Notes under the pieces: generated by a model
Told to the model about the DNA's origin: nothing
Databases searched by the model: none
What the model saw: the letters and a program-made list of their open reading frames with translations, nothing else
Program-made: the position numbers and the translations under genes
Part shown: piece after piece, positions 62,919-64,000 of the stretch
Layout of the letters: each line of letters starts with the position of its first letter
Numbering within the stretch: position 1 is the first letter of the stretch
From: Callipepla californica brunnescens
Taxonomy: Eukaryota > Chordata > Aves > Galliformes > Odontophoridae
NCBI GenBank assembly: GCA_023055505.1
Contig: JALIRH010000004.1
Location: forward strand, 35,655,502 to 35,719,501
DNA: 64,000 nt
Reading direction: 5' to 3'

Positions 62919-64000
62919 GAAAATATAAAAAAACCTTCATTGTTGATTATATATACTGAAAATGTGGGGAGATTAAGGCGCTGGGAAATAGCTTCTAATT
63001 TTGTTTGATGAATGTTGGTATGCTTAGATTTAACTTTCCAAAGTCTGCCAAACAGAAATGAAAAATTCCTGTGAAATTTCATCCCAAAATGTTCCAAGAA
63101 AATCATTTAAATGCAACAAGAGAAAGACCAAGATTTTTGAAATATAGGTAGTAAATTCTTTATGAAGGACTTCTTGGGCTTCTCCTCACAGGAGTGGTGA
63201 ACTTCTGAACTCCTATTTTAGCCTGTGCCAAGGTAGATTTATGTCTTCAGTGACTGCAATAAAAAAAAATCCATCATCTACATCCTGATTTACTGTCAGT
63301 TTTTTTGTCAGTCATGTTAATTGTGAATCTTAACAATCTGGTGCCCCTAAGTATTCTATAAAAAGGAAAAATACAAGTCAAAGAAATATGAAAGTTTCTC
63401 GCTGAACCCTCAACTGAATCATGACAAGATATATAAGTATCACTTTGTGCCAGTGTTGCTACCCTAACTATACAGATGGTACCAAAATATTGCAGTATCT
63501 GTAGTCATATAAAGATAATATATGATTGTATTCCTCTTAGTTACTTCCAGTACATCTCTGCATGAGACCTCAGCTATAATTGGACTTTTTCAAAGACTAA
63601 ATGATACTGGTAAATCAATGAGTTCATGTGTGCGACTACACTATGACAAGCTCCCTGTTTAACCAGGATTTCCCTGCAATAGCTTTGCCATTTCCTAAGC
63701 TCCATTTCTACATCCAAATTCTTTCTAACGTCTTGCTTCTACATAGAAAATTGTTTCAATGACATTTGCATTAACTTTCCCTTTTACTGAGTCACTTTTC
63801 CTTAAAATAAAAATTTCCTCATATGAACATCGTCTTTTTCTCCAAGTGACATCATATTTGTTATCCAGATTGAAGATATTCAAAGCCAACTTGCAGGCAT
63901 ATGTTCTCCTGCTTCTGAATTTTTCTCTTTTTACTTTCATCTTTCTTTTTTGTCAAAGAGCAACATGAAAGTTAAATTACAAGGCCTCCCAGACTTTCCT

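Larger units (their letters stand above)
56827..64000. other. AT-rich non-coding stretch to window end
   Basis: No coding exon, RNA gene or recognised transposon in about 7.2 kb. Tandem repeats are listed separately. Open frames of up to 116 codons (61640-62400) look random in composition. The block 60480-60720 is slightly GC-richer without recognised similarity. Confidence 0.62.

Noticed and set aside
1..64000. Possible CRISPR array, operon or bacterial-type system
   Set aside because: Repeats are vertebrate LINE, mariner and microsatellite types, there are no regularly spaced direct repeats with unique spacers, and there are no dense coding frames.
1..64000. tRNA, rRNA or small nuclear RNA genes
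   Set aside because: No A-box/B-box pair with cloverleaf, no snRNA hallmark and no rRNA-like sequence was seen by eye. A covariance-model scan would be decisive.

Overview
The window is almost certainly non-coding nuclear DNA from a bird, most likely a galliform (chicken-like). It is AT-rich and CpG-poor. It contains nine clear fragments of the CR1 LINE family, including two of the type with a conserved 'agtgccctgccaaagcag' block near the 3' end, and copies of the mariner element known in chicken as Galluhop. Retroviral LTR-type segments and simple repeats are also present. I found no convincing protein-coding exon, tRNA, rRNA or CRISPR array. The longer open frames are CR1 reverse-transcriptase relics, low-complexity artefacts or chance frames. 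It reads as a gene desert or a very long intron.

Layout. 1-1562: AT-rich DNA with a promoter-like cluster at about 1195-1376 (two inverted CCAAT boxes, a TATA box, then a splice-donor-like CAG|GTAATG). 1563-2452: CR1, minus strand. 2453-11826: AT-rich unassigned DNA. 11827-13662: a compact nest of a CR1 3' end (plus), then a mariner copy split by a minus-strand CR1. 13663-19453: unassigned. 19454-22946: a mariner 5' end and a mariner 3' end in the same orientation, about 3 kb apart, with a GC-richer LTR-like piece between them. 22947-41138: mostly unassigned, with a poly-G tract grown inside a CR1 tail at 32308-32393 and a CpG-enriched island-like segment at 37640-38120. 41139-50167: the repeat-rich part, with a solo LTR that has near-matching 5-bp flanks, four CR1 fragments and a second LTR-like segment. 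50680-50975: an uninterrupted 296-base pyrimidine tract. 50976-64000: mostly unassigned, with a GC-richer block ending in 27 A's (55100-55374), one more CR1 (56619-56826) and short tandem repeats.

No genes here work together in any sense the sequence can show. The best leads are the two promoter-like segments, the long two-block pyrimidine tract, and the nested or split mariner copies, which give a relative insertion order. I see no sign of a new defence, biosynthetic or mobile system. Names of repeat families come from recognising their sequence; none was checked against a database.
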